64,000 nucleotides of DNA from Clostridia bacterium (GTDB lineage Bacteria; Bacillota; Clostridia; TANB77; CAG-508), in the NCBI GenBank assembly GCA_022799315.1, contig JAAWOE010000004.1, forward strand, positions 1 to 64,000, given 5' to 3'. The notes under the pieces were generated by a model, which was not told where the DNA came from, made no database searches, and saw only the letters and a program-made list of their open reading frames with translations. Below, piece by piece: positions 38,536-47,374 of this stretch. The position numbers were made by a program, and so were the translations under genes. The stretch's first letter is position 1; each line of letters starts with the position of its first letter.

Positions 38536-39865
38536 ATGGCAAAACCAACAGTTGCAATTGTTGGAAGACCAAATGTAGGAAAGTCAACTTTTTTTAATTA
38601 TATAATAGGAGAACGTTTATCCATTGTAGAGGACAAACCAGGAGTTACAAGAGATAGAGTTTATGCTGAATGTAACTGGAGAGGAAGAGATTTTACAGTT
38701 ATAGATACAGGACGGAATAGAGATTGGCTCGGAAGACTTTATTACAGAAGAAATTGCAAACCAAGCAAACATTGCAATAAACTTAGCAGATGTTATTATC
38801 TTTTTAACAGATATTAAACAAGGCGTAACTGAAGTAGATAAAGATATTGCTCTAATTTTAAAAAGAGCTAATAAACCAGTTGTATTAGTTTGCAACAAAG
38901 CTGATAATTACGGTAAAACATCTGATGATATATATGAGTTTTATAATTTAGGTTTAGGAGAACCATATCCACTTTCAGCAACTAATGCAATAGGAATAGG
39001 AGATATATTAGATGTAGTATATGAAAACTTTCCTGAAAAAGATGAAGACGAAGAAGATGATGAAACTATTAAGGTTGCAATTATAGGAAAACCAAATGTT
39101 GGAAAATCATCATTAGTTAATAAAATATTAGGAGAAGAAAGAGTAATTGTAAGTAATATTGCAGGAACAACAAGAGATGCAATTGACTCATCTTTTGAAA
39201 ATGAATTTGGTAAATATATATTTATAGATACAGCAGGAATTAGAAGAAAAAGCAAAGTTAATGAATCAATTGAAAAATTTAGTGTTATGAGGACACTTCT
39301 TGCAATAGAAAGAGCAGATGTGTGCCTAATGATGATAGATGCAACAGAAGGTGTAACAGACCAAGATGCAAAAATTGCAGGAGAGGCACATGAAGCAGGA
39401 AAAGGTATAATACTAGTAATAAATAAATGGGATGCAGTTGAAAAAGATACATATACAATAGAACAATTTAAGAAAGACGTATATAACAAACTATCTTATT
39501 TAACATATGCGCCAATTATGTTTATTTCAGCAAAAACAGGACAAAGAGTAAATAAATTGTATGAAACAATAAATAATGTAGCAAGTCAAAATGCTTTAAG
39601 AGTAACAACAGGAATGTTAAACCAAGTTTTAAATGAAGCAATAGCTATTGTACAACCACCAACAGATAAAGGAAAACGTTTAAAAATTTATTATATGACG
39701 CAAGCTACAACAAAGCCACCAACATTTGTTGTGTTTGTAAATAATAAGGAATTATTCCATTTTTCGTATGAACGTTATTTAGTAAATCAATTAAGAAAAG
39801 AATTTGGATTAGTTGGAACACCAATAAGAATGATTGTAAGAGAGAAAGGAGAAAATGCAGAATGA
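38536..39865 (+). CDS. der: ribosome-biogenesis GTPase Der (EngA), split by a +1 frameshift at CGG
   Basis: A double-GTPase needed for 50S assembly. ATG 38536 is 5 bases after GAGGTGA. The first P-loop GRPNVGKST is near residues 10-18. At codon 60 the G3 motif reads DTG then CGG (38713-38715), and the zero frame goes wrong and ends at 38817. Skipping the C gives GGA ATA GAG, restoring [12 protein letters not shown], then NKAD, the second G-domain ([23 protein letters not shown]) and the KH-like domain. Restored length 442 residues, as in other Der proteins. Confidence 0.92.
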
Positions 39866-40107
39866 ACGAATTAAAAGTAAATGGAATATATAAGCATTTT
39901 AAAGGTGATTATTATTTGGTAGAAGATATTTGTATACATAGTGAAACTAAAGAGAAATACGTATTATATAGAGCTTTGTATGGCGATACGGGTTTATATA
40001 TAAGACCATATGATATGTTCTTATCTGAAGTAGATCATGCAAAATATCCAAATGTAGAACAAAAATATAGATTTGAGCTACAAAATATAGAATCTAAAAA
40101 CAAATAG
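39862..40107 (+). CDS. DUF1653 domain protein
   Basis: An 81-residue protein with GIYKHFKGDYYLVEDICIHSET and YLRPYDMFLSEVD-like YIRPYDMFLSEVDH, the whole of DUF1653, a small beta domain of unknown role. Its ATG overlaps the der stop (ATGA), so translation is coupled to der, and plsY follows 13 bases later. Confidence 0.85.
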   Translation: MNELKVNGIYKHFKGDYYLVEDICIHSETKEKYVLYRALYGDTGLYIRPYDMFLSEVDHAKYPNVEQKYRFELQNIESKNK

Positions 40108-40119
40108 GAGGTATTAAAA

Positions 40120-40746
40120 ATGGCATATTATATTGTTATAGCAATTATTGCATATCTAATTGGAAGTATTAGTTTTTCAGTTATCATTAGTAAAAAAATG
40201 GCAGGATTTGATGTAAGAGAAAAGGGAAGTGGAAACGCTGGATCAACAAACGTTTTAAGAAGCGTTGGAAAAAAAGCTGCAGCCATTACTTTAGTATGTG
40301 ATATTTTAAAAGGAGTAGTAGCAATTTTAATTGCAGTAATATTAGGAAATATTGTAAAAGAGTTAAACGGAGCATTACTTGTTCAAGTAGCATCTATTGC
40401 AGTAGTAATAGGACATACCTTTCCAATATTCTTTGGATTTAAAGGAGGAAAAGGAGTAGCAACTTCACTTGGAGTATTATTACTAATCAATTGGCAAATA
40501 GGGTTAATTTGCTTAGTATTTGCACTAGTAATTATGGCATTAACAAGAATGGTTTCAGCAGGTTCAGTATTAGCTGCAATACTATTCCCAGTTCTTACAC
40601 TATTTATTGGGCAAGAACACTTTATAGTTTCTGGGAATTATTTTGTTTTTAGTGTTATTATGGCATTAATTGTTGCGTTTAATCATAGAACTAATATTAG
40701 TAGAATTTTAAGTGGAACAGAAAATAAATTATCATTTAAAAAATAG
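40120..40746 (+). CDS. plsY: glycerol-3-phosphate acyltransferase
   Basis: An acylphosphate-dependent membrane enzyme that begins phospholipid synthesis. There are about five to seven membrane segments in 208 residues; motif 1 GSISFSVIISK (about residues 12-22), GSGNAGSTNVLRSVG (about 36-50) and FKGGKGVATSLG (about 107-118) are all conserved. AGGAGG precedes ATG 40120. Followed by gpsA, which makes its substrate. Confidence 0.95.
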   Translation: MAYYIVIAIIAYLIGSISFSVIISKKMAGFDVREKGSGNAGSTNVLRSVGKKAAAITLVCDILKGVVAILIAVILGNIVKELNGALLVQVASIAVVIGHTFPIFFGFKGGKGVATSLGVLLLINWQIGLICLVFALVIMALTRMVSAGSVLAAILFPVLTLFIGQEHFIVSGNYFVFSVIMALIVAFNHRTNISRILSGTENKLSFKK

Positions 40747-40780
40747 GTATTATTTTATATAAAAGAAAAGGAGACAAAAC

Positions 40781-41764
40781 ATGAAAAAAATAGCAGTTAT
40801 TGGAAGCGGAAGTTGGGGAGTAGCACTTTCTATGCATTTAGCAAGTATGGGACATATTGTTAAAATATGGTCATTTGCAGAAGAAGAAGCAAACCTAATA
40901 AATAAAGAAAGAAAATGCGTATTTTTACCAGAAATAACAATACCTGAAAACATTACGTGTTACACAAATTTTGAAGAAGCATTAGAAGACACAGATCTTA
41001 TAATACATGTAACACCTTCTAAATTTGTTCGTAATATTATAAAGCAATACAAACATCTTGTAAAAGAACAACCAATTGTAATGTGTGCAAAAGGATTTGA
41101 AAGAGAAACTTTAAATTCATTAGACGAAATTATTGAAGAAGAATTACCAAATCATCCATATGCAGTACTTTCTGGACCAAGCCATGCAGAAGAAGTATCA
41201 AAACAAATACCAACAGCAATGGTGGTAGCGGCAAAAGATGAAACTTTACAAGAAGAAGTTCGTTCAACTTTTATGAATGAAAAAATGAGAATATATACTT
41301 CTTTTGATATAAAGGGAGTTGAGCTTGGAGGAGCTTTAAAAAATATTATAGCTTTCTGTGCAGGAATTGCAGCAGAACTTGGATTAGGAGACAATTCATT
41401 TGCAGCACTTATTACAAGAGGATTAACAGAGATTAGTCGTTTAGGTGTAAAAATGGGGGGAAAACAAGACACTTTTTATGGATTAACAGGTCTTGGTGAT
41501 TTAATAGTTACATGTTTAAGTGAACATAGCAGAAATAGAAGAGCAGGAAAATTAATTGGTGCAGGAAAAACAATTGAAGAAACAAGGCAAATTGTTGGAA
41601 TGACAATTGAAAGTATAGATAATATAGAAGTTGCTTATGAATTATCTAAAATCTATAATGTAGATATGCCAATTGTACATGCAGTTTATGATGTTTTATA
41701 TAATGGGCTAGATCCAAAAGTAGCAGTTACAATGCTTATGACACGTGATAAAAAAAGCGAATAA
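40781..41764 (+). CDS. gpsA: glycerol-3-phosphate dehydrogenase NAD(P)+
   Basis: Reduces dihydroxyacetone phosphate to sn-glycerol 3-phosphate for lipid synthesis. The N-terminal IGSGSWGVALS is the nucleotide-binding loop; GPSHAEEV (about residues 130-137), the catalytic Lys in ELGGALKNIIA and GDLIVTC follow. 327 residues, complete. It pairs functionally with plsY just upstream. AAAGGAGA precedes ATG 40781. Confidence 0.96.
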   Translation: MKKIAVIGSGSWGVALSMHLASMGHIVKIWSFAEEEANLINKERKCVFLPEITIPENITCYTNFEEALEDTDLIIHVTPSKFVRNIIKQYKHLVKEQPIVMCAKGFERETLNSLDEIIEEELPNHPYAVLSGPSHAEEVSKQIPTAMVVAAKDETLQEEVRSTFMNEKMRIYTSFDIKGVELGGALKNIIAFCAGIAAELGLGDNSFAALITRGLTEISRLGVKMGGKQDTFYGLTGLGDLIVTCLSEHSRNRRAGKLIGAGKTIEETRQIVGMTIESIDNIEVAYELSKIYNVDMPIVHAVYDVLYNGLDPKVAVTMLMTRDKKSE

Positions 41765-41809
41765 AAAATAAAGAAATGATTATAATACTTAAAAACGGAG
41801 GTATTATAT

Positions 41810-42277
41810 ATGGATTTTTTTGACAAATTGGGTAAACAAGCAAGTAGAACTTATAAATATACAACTGAAAAAACATCAAAAATAGCAAGAGAAGCAAAAT
41901 TAAGAATGCAGATGAATGAACATAAAGGACAAATTGAAGAACTATATGAAAAAATAGGAAAAAGAATGTATGAAAATCATATAAGCACTGATGAAATAGA
42001 TGTTGATATTGAAAAAGAAGTAGAAGAATATTTTATTAGAATTGATGAGATATGTGATAGGATTGAAGAAGAAAGAAAAGAAATATTAACATTAAAAGAG
42101 AAAAAGCAATGTCCAAATTGTTTTTGCGAAATAGAATTAGATTATAATTATTGTCCTAATTGTGGTGATGAACAAAAAAGTAATAATTATGAGGAATTCT
42201 ATAATCTAAAAGAAGATACAAAAAAGGACGAAAAGACAGAACAAGATAATGACAAAAAGATAGATTTAAATAATTAA
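41810..42277 (+). CDS. zinc-ribbon protein with coiled coil
   Basis: A 155-residue soluble protein: an N-terminal basic helix (MDFFDKLGKQASRTYKYTTEKTS begins it, conserved in many Firmicutes zinc-ribbon proteins), a helical hairpin, then one zinc ribbon CPNCFCEIE...YCPNCGDE (about residues 99-124) and an acidic tail. Function unknown. GGAGG precedes ATG 41810. A strong terminator follows the stop. Confidence 0.75.
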   Translation: MDFFDKLGKQASRTYKYTTEKTSKIAREAKLRMQMNEHKGQIEELYEKIGKRMYENHISTDEIDVDIEKEVEEYFIRIDEICDRIEEERKEILTLKEKKQCPNCFCEIELDYNYCPNCGDEQKSNNYEEFYNLKEDTKKDEKTEQDNDKKIDLNN

Positions 42278-42280
42278 AAT

Positions 42281-42318
42281 AAAAAATATCCGTTTCAAGT
42301 TTGAAACGGATATTTTTT
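42281..42318 (+). terminator. terminator before dtd
   Basis: AAATATCCGTTTCAA pairs perfectly with TTGAAACGGATATTT and has a T run after it. Confidence 0.9.
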
Positions 42319-42335
42319 AATATAGGAGTAATGAT

Positions 42336-42773
42336 ATGAAAACAGTTATACAAAGAGTAACAAATGCAAATGTAAAAGTAGATAATGAAATAGTAGGAGA
42401 AATTAAACAAGGACTTGTTGTTTTACTTGCTATTTCTGATAAAGATGAGGAAAAAGACGTAGAAAAAATGGCAAGCAGAATTGTGAACTTACGAATTTTT
42501 AGCGATAATAATGGCAAAATGAATTTATCTATTAAAGATATAAACGGCGAACTTTTGGTTATATCTCAGTTCACTTTATATGCTGATTGCTCAAAGGGAA
42601 ATAGACCAAGTTTTAGTAACGCAGGAAAACCTGAACATGCAAATAAGCTATATGAGTACTTTATAAAAACATCTAAAGAACTGGGAATGCATACAGAACA
42701 TGGGGTTTTTGGAGCTGATATGAAGGTGTCTTTAACAAATGATGGACCAGTAACTATAGAATTAGAAAATTAA
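42336..42773 (+). CDS. dtd: D-aminoacyl-tRNA deacylase
   Basis: Removes D-amino acids and glycine mischarged on tRNA. The conserved SQFTLYADCSKGNRPSF (about residues 76-92) and the C-terminal TNDGPVTIEL (NxGPVT motif) identify DTD. 145 residues, complete. AGGAGT precedes ATG 42336. Its stop overlaps the end of the convergent gene that follows by 4 bases. Confidence 0.95.
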   Translation: MKTVIQRVTNANVKVDNEIVGEIKQGLVVLLAISDKDEEKDVEKMASRIVNLRIFSDNNGKMNLSIKDINGELLVISQFTLYADCSKGNRPSFSNAGKPEHANKLYEYFIKTSKELGMHTEHGVFGADMKVSLTNDGPVTIELEN

Positions 42774-43051
42774 TAAGGATAACGTTCATACAAGTAACGA
42801 ATAATGCTGTCAGCATTATCGTTACTTACATTTAAAAAGGCTCCTTCATCAAGACTAATCCACATATTAATTTTATATTTATCACTGTTATCAATAAATG
42901 TACCAATAATATCTGCAATTTCAATTGAATTTTCATATTTATTTTCCCATTTCAAATCATTTTCTAATTTAATTTCTTTATTATAAAACTTAGATAAAAA
43001 TTTACTTATTTCACCACTTTCTTTACTATATAAATTAACTACAGTATGCAT
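42770..43051 (-). CDS. hypothetical protein convergent with dtd
   Basis: A 93-residue acidic protein (MHTVVNLYSKESGEISKFL... ending YLYERYPY) without membrane segment or recognised family. AAGGAGA precedes ATG 43051, and codon use is host-like. The tail-to-tail 4-base overlap with dtd leaves no room for a terminator between them. Confidence 0.65.
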   Translation of the reverse strand: MHTVVNLYSKESGEISKFLSKFYNKEIKLENDLKWENKYENSIEIADIIGTFIDNSDKYKINMWISLDEGAFLNVSNDNADSIIRYLYERYPY

Positions 43052-43186
43052 ATTAAAATCTCCTTACAAATTTATTTATGTAATTATAGTTTTATTTGTT
43101 TTACAAAAATAGTATTTGTTTTTTCAAATTATCTATACAAAGAATAAAAGGTAATTTTTATGGAATAATAGTTTGTAGGTGATTTT

Positions 43187-44080
43187 ATGAATAAAACAAT
43201 AACAAAAAGTATTTCTATTTTTATATTGCTAATTTTAACAGTAATGCTAACTGGATGTAGCAAAAATGAAGATGAAGAAACCTTAAAACAAAAAATAGCA
43301 AGTGAAATTAAATATTTAGATATTCAATTGATAAACATGCTAAATCAAGCAAATGGAATTTCTTTTGAAAACTATATTGTAGAAGCACAAGAGGTTAAAA
43401 AAGAAGATGTAAAAAGTTCTAGTAAAGAAAGCGATTTATCAACTAAACAAGGAAATAATGGTAAGCAAGAAGGGGGTTCTGAGGAATCTCAAGAAGAAGG
43501 TAGCCAAGGTTCTAGCAAAAATATACAATATAAAATGGTTGGTAACGAAATTTTATTACAAAACAAAGATACAGATTGGCAGCTTTTAAAAGCCAATATT
43601 GAAAAATTATATTCTACATGGTCTACAGTTGTTCTTGATTTATATAAAATTAATGTTAATGCACAAAATATATTAGGATTTAATGCCGATTTGGATATGG
43701 CAACTCAAGCAATAAAAAATGAAAATAAGCAAGAGACACTAAGTGCTGTTGCAAAACTGTATTCATATATACCAATATATTCTACAGATGTAGCTAAAGA
43801 AAATCAAATAAATAATATTTACAACACAAAAATGAATATATTAAATGCTTGTGTACAACTTGAAAAAGGGAATTTTTCAGAGGTAAAAAACCAGTTACTA
43901 AGCGCAGAACAATCGTTTTTGCCGATTATAAATAATATGAATTCTAATGAAAATAATGAAGTAAATATAAACAAGTCATATATTTTGATAAAAGATTTAC
44001 AAAATTCTAGCAATAATACAGATAAGGATATCTTTTATATAAAATATAAAAACTTAATAGAACAATTAAATATTTTATAA
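43187..44080 (+). CDS. predicted lipoprotein
   Basis: A 297-residue protein with a lipoprotein signal peptide (hydrophobic residues 10-20, lipobox LTGC with Cys near residue 24). A low-complexity Ser/Gly/Glu/Lys linker (about residues 72-110) is followed by a helical domain containing DTDWQLLKANIEKLYSTWSTV. Family not recognised beyond similar clostridial lipoproteins. It would be anchored to the outer face of the membrane. The promoter region of RNase P RNA follows directly. Confidence 0.7.
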   Translation: MNKTITKSISIFILLILTVMLTGCSKNEDEETLKQKIASEIKYLDIQLINMLNQANGISFENYIVEAQEVKKEDVKSSSKESDLSTKQGNNGKQEGGSEESQEEGSQGSSKNIQYKMVGNEILLQNKDTDWQLLKANIEKLYSTWSTVVLDLYKINVNAQNILGFNADLDMATQAIKNENKQETLSAVAKLYSYIPIYSTDVAKENQINNIYNTKMNILNACVQLEKGNFSEVKNQLLSAEQSFLPIINNMNSNENNEVNINKSYILIKDLQNSSNNTDKDIFYIKYKNLIEQLNIL

Positions 44081-44124
44081 TCATAATTCTTGAAAATAGT
44101 AAGATTTTATAGTATAATATTTAA

Positions 44125-44580
44125 AGAGTAAATTAAATGGTCGCGTATAGCAAGGTCGAAAGACAGCGTATGAGGAAAGTCCGGGCTCCATAAGAGCAAT
44201 GATGCTGGATAACGTCCAGTGAAGGTAACTTTAAGGAAAGTGCAACAGAAAATAACCGCCACGTCAAAGGGTTCCCGCAAAACACAGTTTTGTGGGAAAG
44301 AGGAAAGGCAACGTAATTATATGCTAAACAAGTTTACTTGGTTTAGGTATAATGAAGTTTGCCTTGACGAGGTAAGGATGAAAAGGTAAGGTAAGAGCTT
44401 ACCGCAAATATGGTGACATATTTGGTCAGTGTAAACCCCATCTGGAGCAACACCGTGTAATTCCAAGAAGGATAAGATGCTCTTTCAGCTTCTTGGTTAT
44501 GGTGGCTTAAGTTCTATAGTAATATAGAAAATAGATAAATGACCATTCACGACAGAACCCGGCTTACAGATTTACTTTTA
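44125..44580 (+). ncRNA. rnpB: RNase P RNA
   Basis: The catalytic RNA of tRNA 5-prime maturation. The universal core strings are present: GAGGAAAGTCCGGGCTCC near the start, AGTGCAACAGAAA and AACCGCC in the middle, GTGAAAAGG-like GATGAAAAGGTAAGG, and the ACAGAACCCGGCTTACAG end that pairs with the start. Helix P1 is formed by AGTAAAT and ATTTACT. TATAAT at 44113-44118 is the probable -10 box, and a terminator follows at 44590. Ends are approximate. Confidence 0.93.
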
Positions 44581-44588
44581 TATTATAT

Positions 44589-44620
44589 GAAAACAGATAG
44601 GTAAAGCCTATCTGTTTTGT
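44589..44620. terminator. terminator after rnpB
   Basis: AAAACAGATAGG and CCTATCTGTTTT form a perfect 12-base stem with a 5-base loop; A and T flanks let it serve the minus-strand regulator gene too. Confidence 0.85.
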
Positions 44621-44632
44621 TATTATATTACA

Positions 44633-44863
44633 TTAATGTTTTTTTGGAGGAGTATAGGTAATAATTTCTCCAATTTCGCAATTAATTGTTTTGCAAATTC
44701 GTGCAAGCAAATTTAAGTCTACTTTTTGCATATCATTATTACAATATTTTAGCAGTTGTTTGTAGTGAATTTGACCATTTCTTGATAAACTAGAACGACT
44801 AATATTATGCGTTTTTAAATATTCGTCAAGTCTTAAATCAATTTTTCCCCATTCTTCTTCCAT
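44633..44863 (-). CDS. XRE/Cro-type helix-turn-helix regulator
   Basis: A 76-residue DNA-binding protein of the small YozG/Cro kind: LDEYLKTHNISRSSLSRNGQIHYKQLLKYC forms the helix-turn-helix, and VDLNLLARICKTINCEIGEIITYTPP is the typical closing part. Its targets are unknown. There is a weak GAGGTGAG site before ATG 44863. It stands alone between rnpB and the pseudouridine synthase gene. Confidence 0.82.
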   Translation of the reverse strand: MEEEWGKIDLRLDEYLKTHNISRSSLSRNGQIHYKQLLKYCNNDMQKVDLNLLARICKTINCEIGEIITYTPPKKH

Positions 44864-44958
44864 ATATGCTCACCTCGTTAGAATATTATCATTTTTTATA
44901 CTCTTAGACAATTAGGTGTAAACATAGTATATATAAACATATGACAAATTATGACATT

Positions 44959-45841
44959 TTATAACATATGTAAAATTAACTGCATATCTTGAGGAATGTC
45001 TGATTCCAAATTCATATTCTTTTTACTTATTGGATGTATGAAAGAAACTTTACATGCGTGTAGAGCTTGTCTATTTATTAGATTTGATGTTATTCCGTAT
45101 AAACTATCTCCAACAATAGGGTGTCCAATATAAGCCATGTGAACTCTTATTTGATGTGTTCTACCTGTTTGTAGATACAGATAAATTAAAGAAATATCAT
45201 CAAGCTCTTTAATGACTGAATATTGTGTAATAGCATAATCCCCCTTATTATCGACACATCTTTCAATTATACTATTTTCTTTTCTTGCAATAGGAGCATC
45301 TATAATTCCGATTTTTTTATTTAGTATACCTTCAACAATTGCAATATAGTATTTCTTAAAAATGTTAGTCTGCATTTGCTTTATTAAGCATTCTTGTATA
45401 TATTCATTTTTTGCAAAAATAACAATTCCGAGAAGTATCTTTATCTAATCTGTTTACAGGACGTATTTTTTTATTTAGTCCAATTGAATCAAAATAGTAT
45501 TTTACTCCATTAGACAAACTATTCTTATAATGCAACATAGATGGGTGTACAGGTATTCCTGCCGATTTATTAACAATTAACATTGCATCATCTTCATAAA
45601 TGATATTTAAAGGCATTTTAACAGGAACTATATTAGTACTATCTTCAATAAAATCTATAAAAACTTCAAGTATATCGCCAATTTTAATAGGATTATTTAT
45701 AGAAACTATTTTACTGTTTAAAGTTATTTTTTTATTTTTCTTTAATTTTAAAATTAATCTACTAGACATAGAAAATTCTTCTTTTAAAACATGAGTAATT
45801 GATTCGTATTTATTATCATTTATAATATAAGTTAATTTCAT
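44959..45841 (-). CDS. RluA-family pseudouridine synthase, split by a +1 frameshift at CGG
   Basis: Converts uridine to pseudouridine in rRNA. The initial frame from ATG 45841 gives an S4-like N-terminal domain and the catalytic block RPVNRLDKDTS (catalytic Asp in RLDKDTSG), where CGG at 45430-45428 replaces the Gly and the zero frame stops 8 codons on. Skipping the C gives GGA ATT GTT, restoring DTSGIVIFAKNEYIQECLIKQ, and continues through LQTGRTHQIRVHMAYIGHPIVGD to the stop at 44959. Restored length 293 residues, normal for RluD-like enzymes. AGGAGG precedes the start. Confidence 0.9.
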
Positions 45842-46072
45842 AAGAACCTCCTAAAAGATATTATAGCAAGAAAAAAGTGTTGTTGCAATAATTATTAGAA
45901 GCATAAAAGGAAGTTGTTTACTAAAGCAAAATATTTCTAATGTTATAAAATGTATGGGGGGGATTGCTTGTCCGAAAAATTATAGAATGATTTGTAATAA
46001 ATAATAAAAAACATCTTGTAGTTTTCTAGTTTTATTTATATAATGTCTTTAATGAAAAATAGGAGGAATAAT

Positions 46073-47071
46073 ATGTCTTTTATAGAAGAAATGAAAATCA
46101 AAGCCAAAAAAAATATAAAAACAATTGTATTACCAGAAGCAACAGATCAAAGAGTACTAGAAGCTACTAATATTATATTAAAAGAAGGATTTGCAAATGT
46201 TATTTTAGTAGGCGATGAAAAAGAAATAATTAATATTGCAAATGAAAATGGGTTTGACGTATCAAAAGCAACAATTATAAATCCAAATGAATCAAGTAAA
46301 TATGAAGAATATGTAGAAGCTTTTTATGAGCTTAGAAAGCTAAAAGGTGTTGATATTAATAAAGCAAAAGAAATGATGAAAGATCCAGTGTATTTTGGAA
46401 TGATGATGGTAAAAATGGGAGATTGCGATGGATTTGTTTCTGGCGCAATACATTCTACCTCAGATACATTAAGACCAGCACTTCAAATTTTAAAGACGGC
46501 ACCAAATACCAAGCTTGTTTCAGCCTTCTTTTTAATGGTTGTACCAAATTGCGAATATGGTGAAAATGGTACTTTTGTATTTTCGGATTGTGGATTAAAT
46601 CCAAATCCAAATGCTGAAGAATTATCAGAAATTGCAATATCTTCTGCTAAAAGTTTTGAACAATTAGTTGGAAAAACTCCACGTGTTGGAATGTTATCTT
46701 TTTCTACTTATGGAAGTGCAAAATCAGAATCTACTGAAAAAGTTACGCAAGCAACACAATTAGTAAAAGAAAAAATGCCAAAGTTATTAGTTGATGGTGA
46801 ACTTCAATTAGATGCTGCAATTATTCCAGAAGTAGCAAATAGTAAAGCACCAGGAAGTAAAGTTGCAGGAAATGCAAATACTCTTATATTTCCAAATTTA
46901 GATGCAGGAAATATTGGATATAAGCTAACACAAAGACTAGCAAAAGCAGAAGCCTATGGTCCACTATGCCAAGGGATTGCAAAACCTGTAAATGATTTAT
47001 CTAGAGGATGTAGTGCACAAGATATAGTTGGAGTAGTTGCAATTACAGCAGTACAAGCTCAAATGATGTAA
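46073..47071 (+). CDS. pta: phosphate acetyltransferase
   Basis: Makes acetyl phosphate from acetyl-CoA in acetate fermentation. Family blocks such as IVLPEATDQRVLEA, GDCDGFVSGAIHSTSDTLRPAL (about residues 115-136), FSDCGLNPNPNAEELSEIA and the C-terminal GCSAQDIVGVVAITAVQAQ are present. 332 residues is the short, catalytic-only form. ATG 46073 is chosen because AGGAGG lies 6-7 bases upstream; an ATG 30 bases earlier lacks one. ackA follows after a 303-base gap holding an inverted-repeat element. Confidence 0.95.
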   Translation: MSFIEEMKIKAKKNIKTIVLPEATDQRVLEATNIILKEGFANVILVGDEKEIINIANENGFDVSKATIINPNESSKYEEYVEAFYELRKLKGVDINKAKEMMKDPVYFGMMMVKMGDCDGFVSGAIHSTSDTLRPALQILKTAPNTKLVSAFFLMVVPNCEYGENGTFVFSDCGLNPNPNAEELSEIAISSAKSFEQLVGKTPRVGMLSFSTYGSAKSESTEKVTQATQLVKEKMPKLLVDGELQLDAAIIPEVANSKAPGSKVAGNANTLIFPNLDAGNIGYKLTQRLAKAEAYGPLCQGIAKPVNDLSRGCSAQDIVGVVAITAVQAQMM

Positions 47072-47095
47072 AACAACTAGCTAATTTTTAATTAA

Positions 47096-47249
47096 ACATA
47101 TAGTAATATAAGATTAAAAATTCCGTTCTCCAAGGCGTTTTAGTAGAATCGCTTTAAAAAACAACGTAACACACTATGCATAGAATAAGAAATACCGACG
47201 CTTTGCTAAGATAGGTCTAACTCGTTTTTACTCTTATATTACTATATGT
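47096..47249. repeat. 154-base element with perfect 18-base inverted ends
   Basis: ACATATAGTAATATAAGA (47096-47113) is exactly complementary to TCTTATATTACTATATGT (47232-47249). The interior is richer in GC than the surroundings and contains CAAGGCGTTTTAG and CCGACGCTTTG, which pair loosely. No gene lies in the 303 bases between pta and ackA, so this structure fills half of the gap. It is MITE-like or a structured leader. Confidence 0.7.
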
Positions 47250-47374
47250 TTTGTTGATAAAACCATTAACTAGTAACGATATAAGAAAAAATAATACTTT
47301 TTTTGCTAGACTTTTAAAATGCTCTATGATATAATTCTAAAAAATATTTTGTTATAAATTTAGGAGGGAAACTA

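Noticed and set aside
38941..39489. 182-residue minus-strand open frame over der
   Set aside because: Shadow of the Der second GTPase domain, which is unmistakable on the plus strand.
44125..44580. Small open frames within the RNase P RNA region
   Set aside because: The conserved RNase P core elements account for the whole interval.
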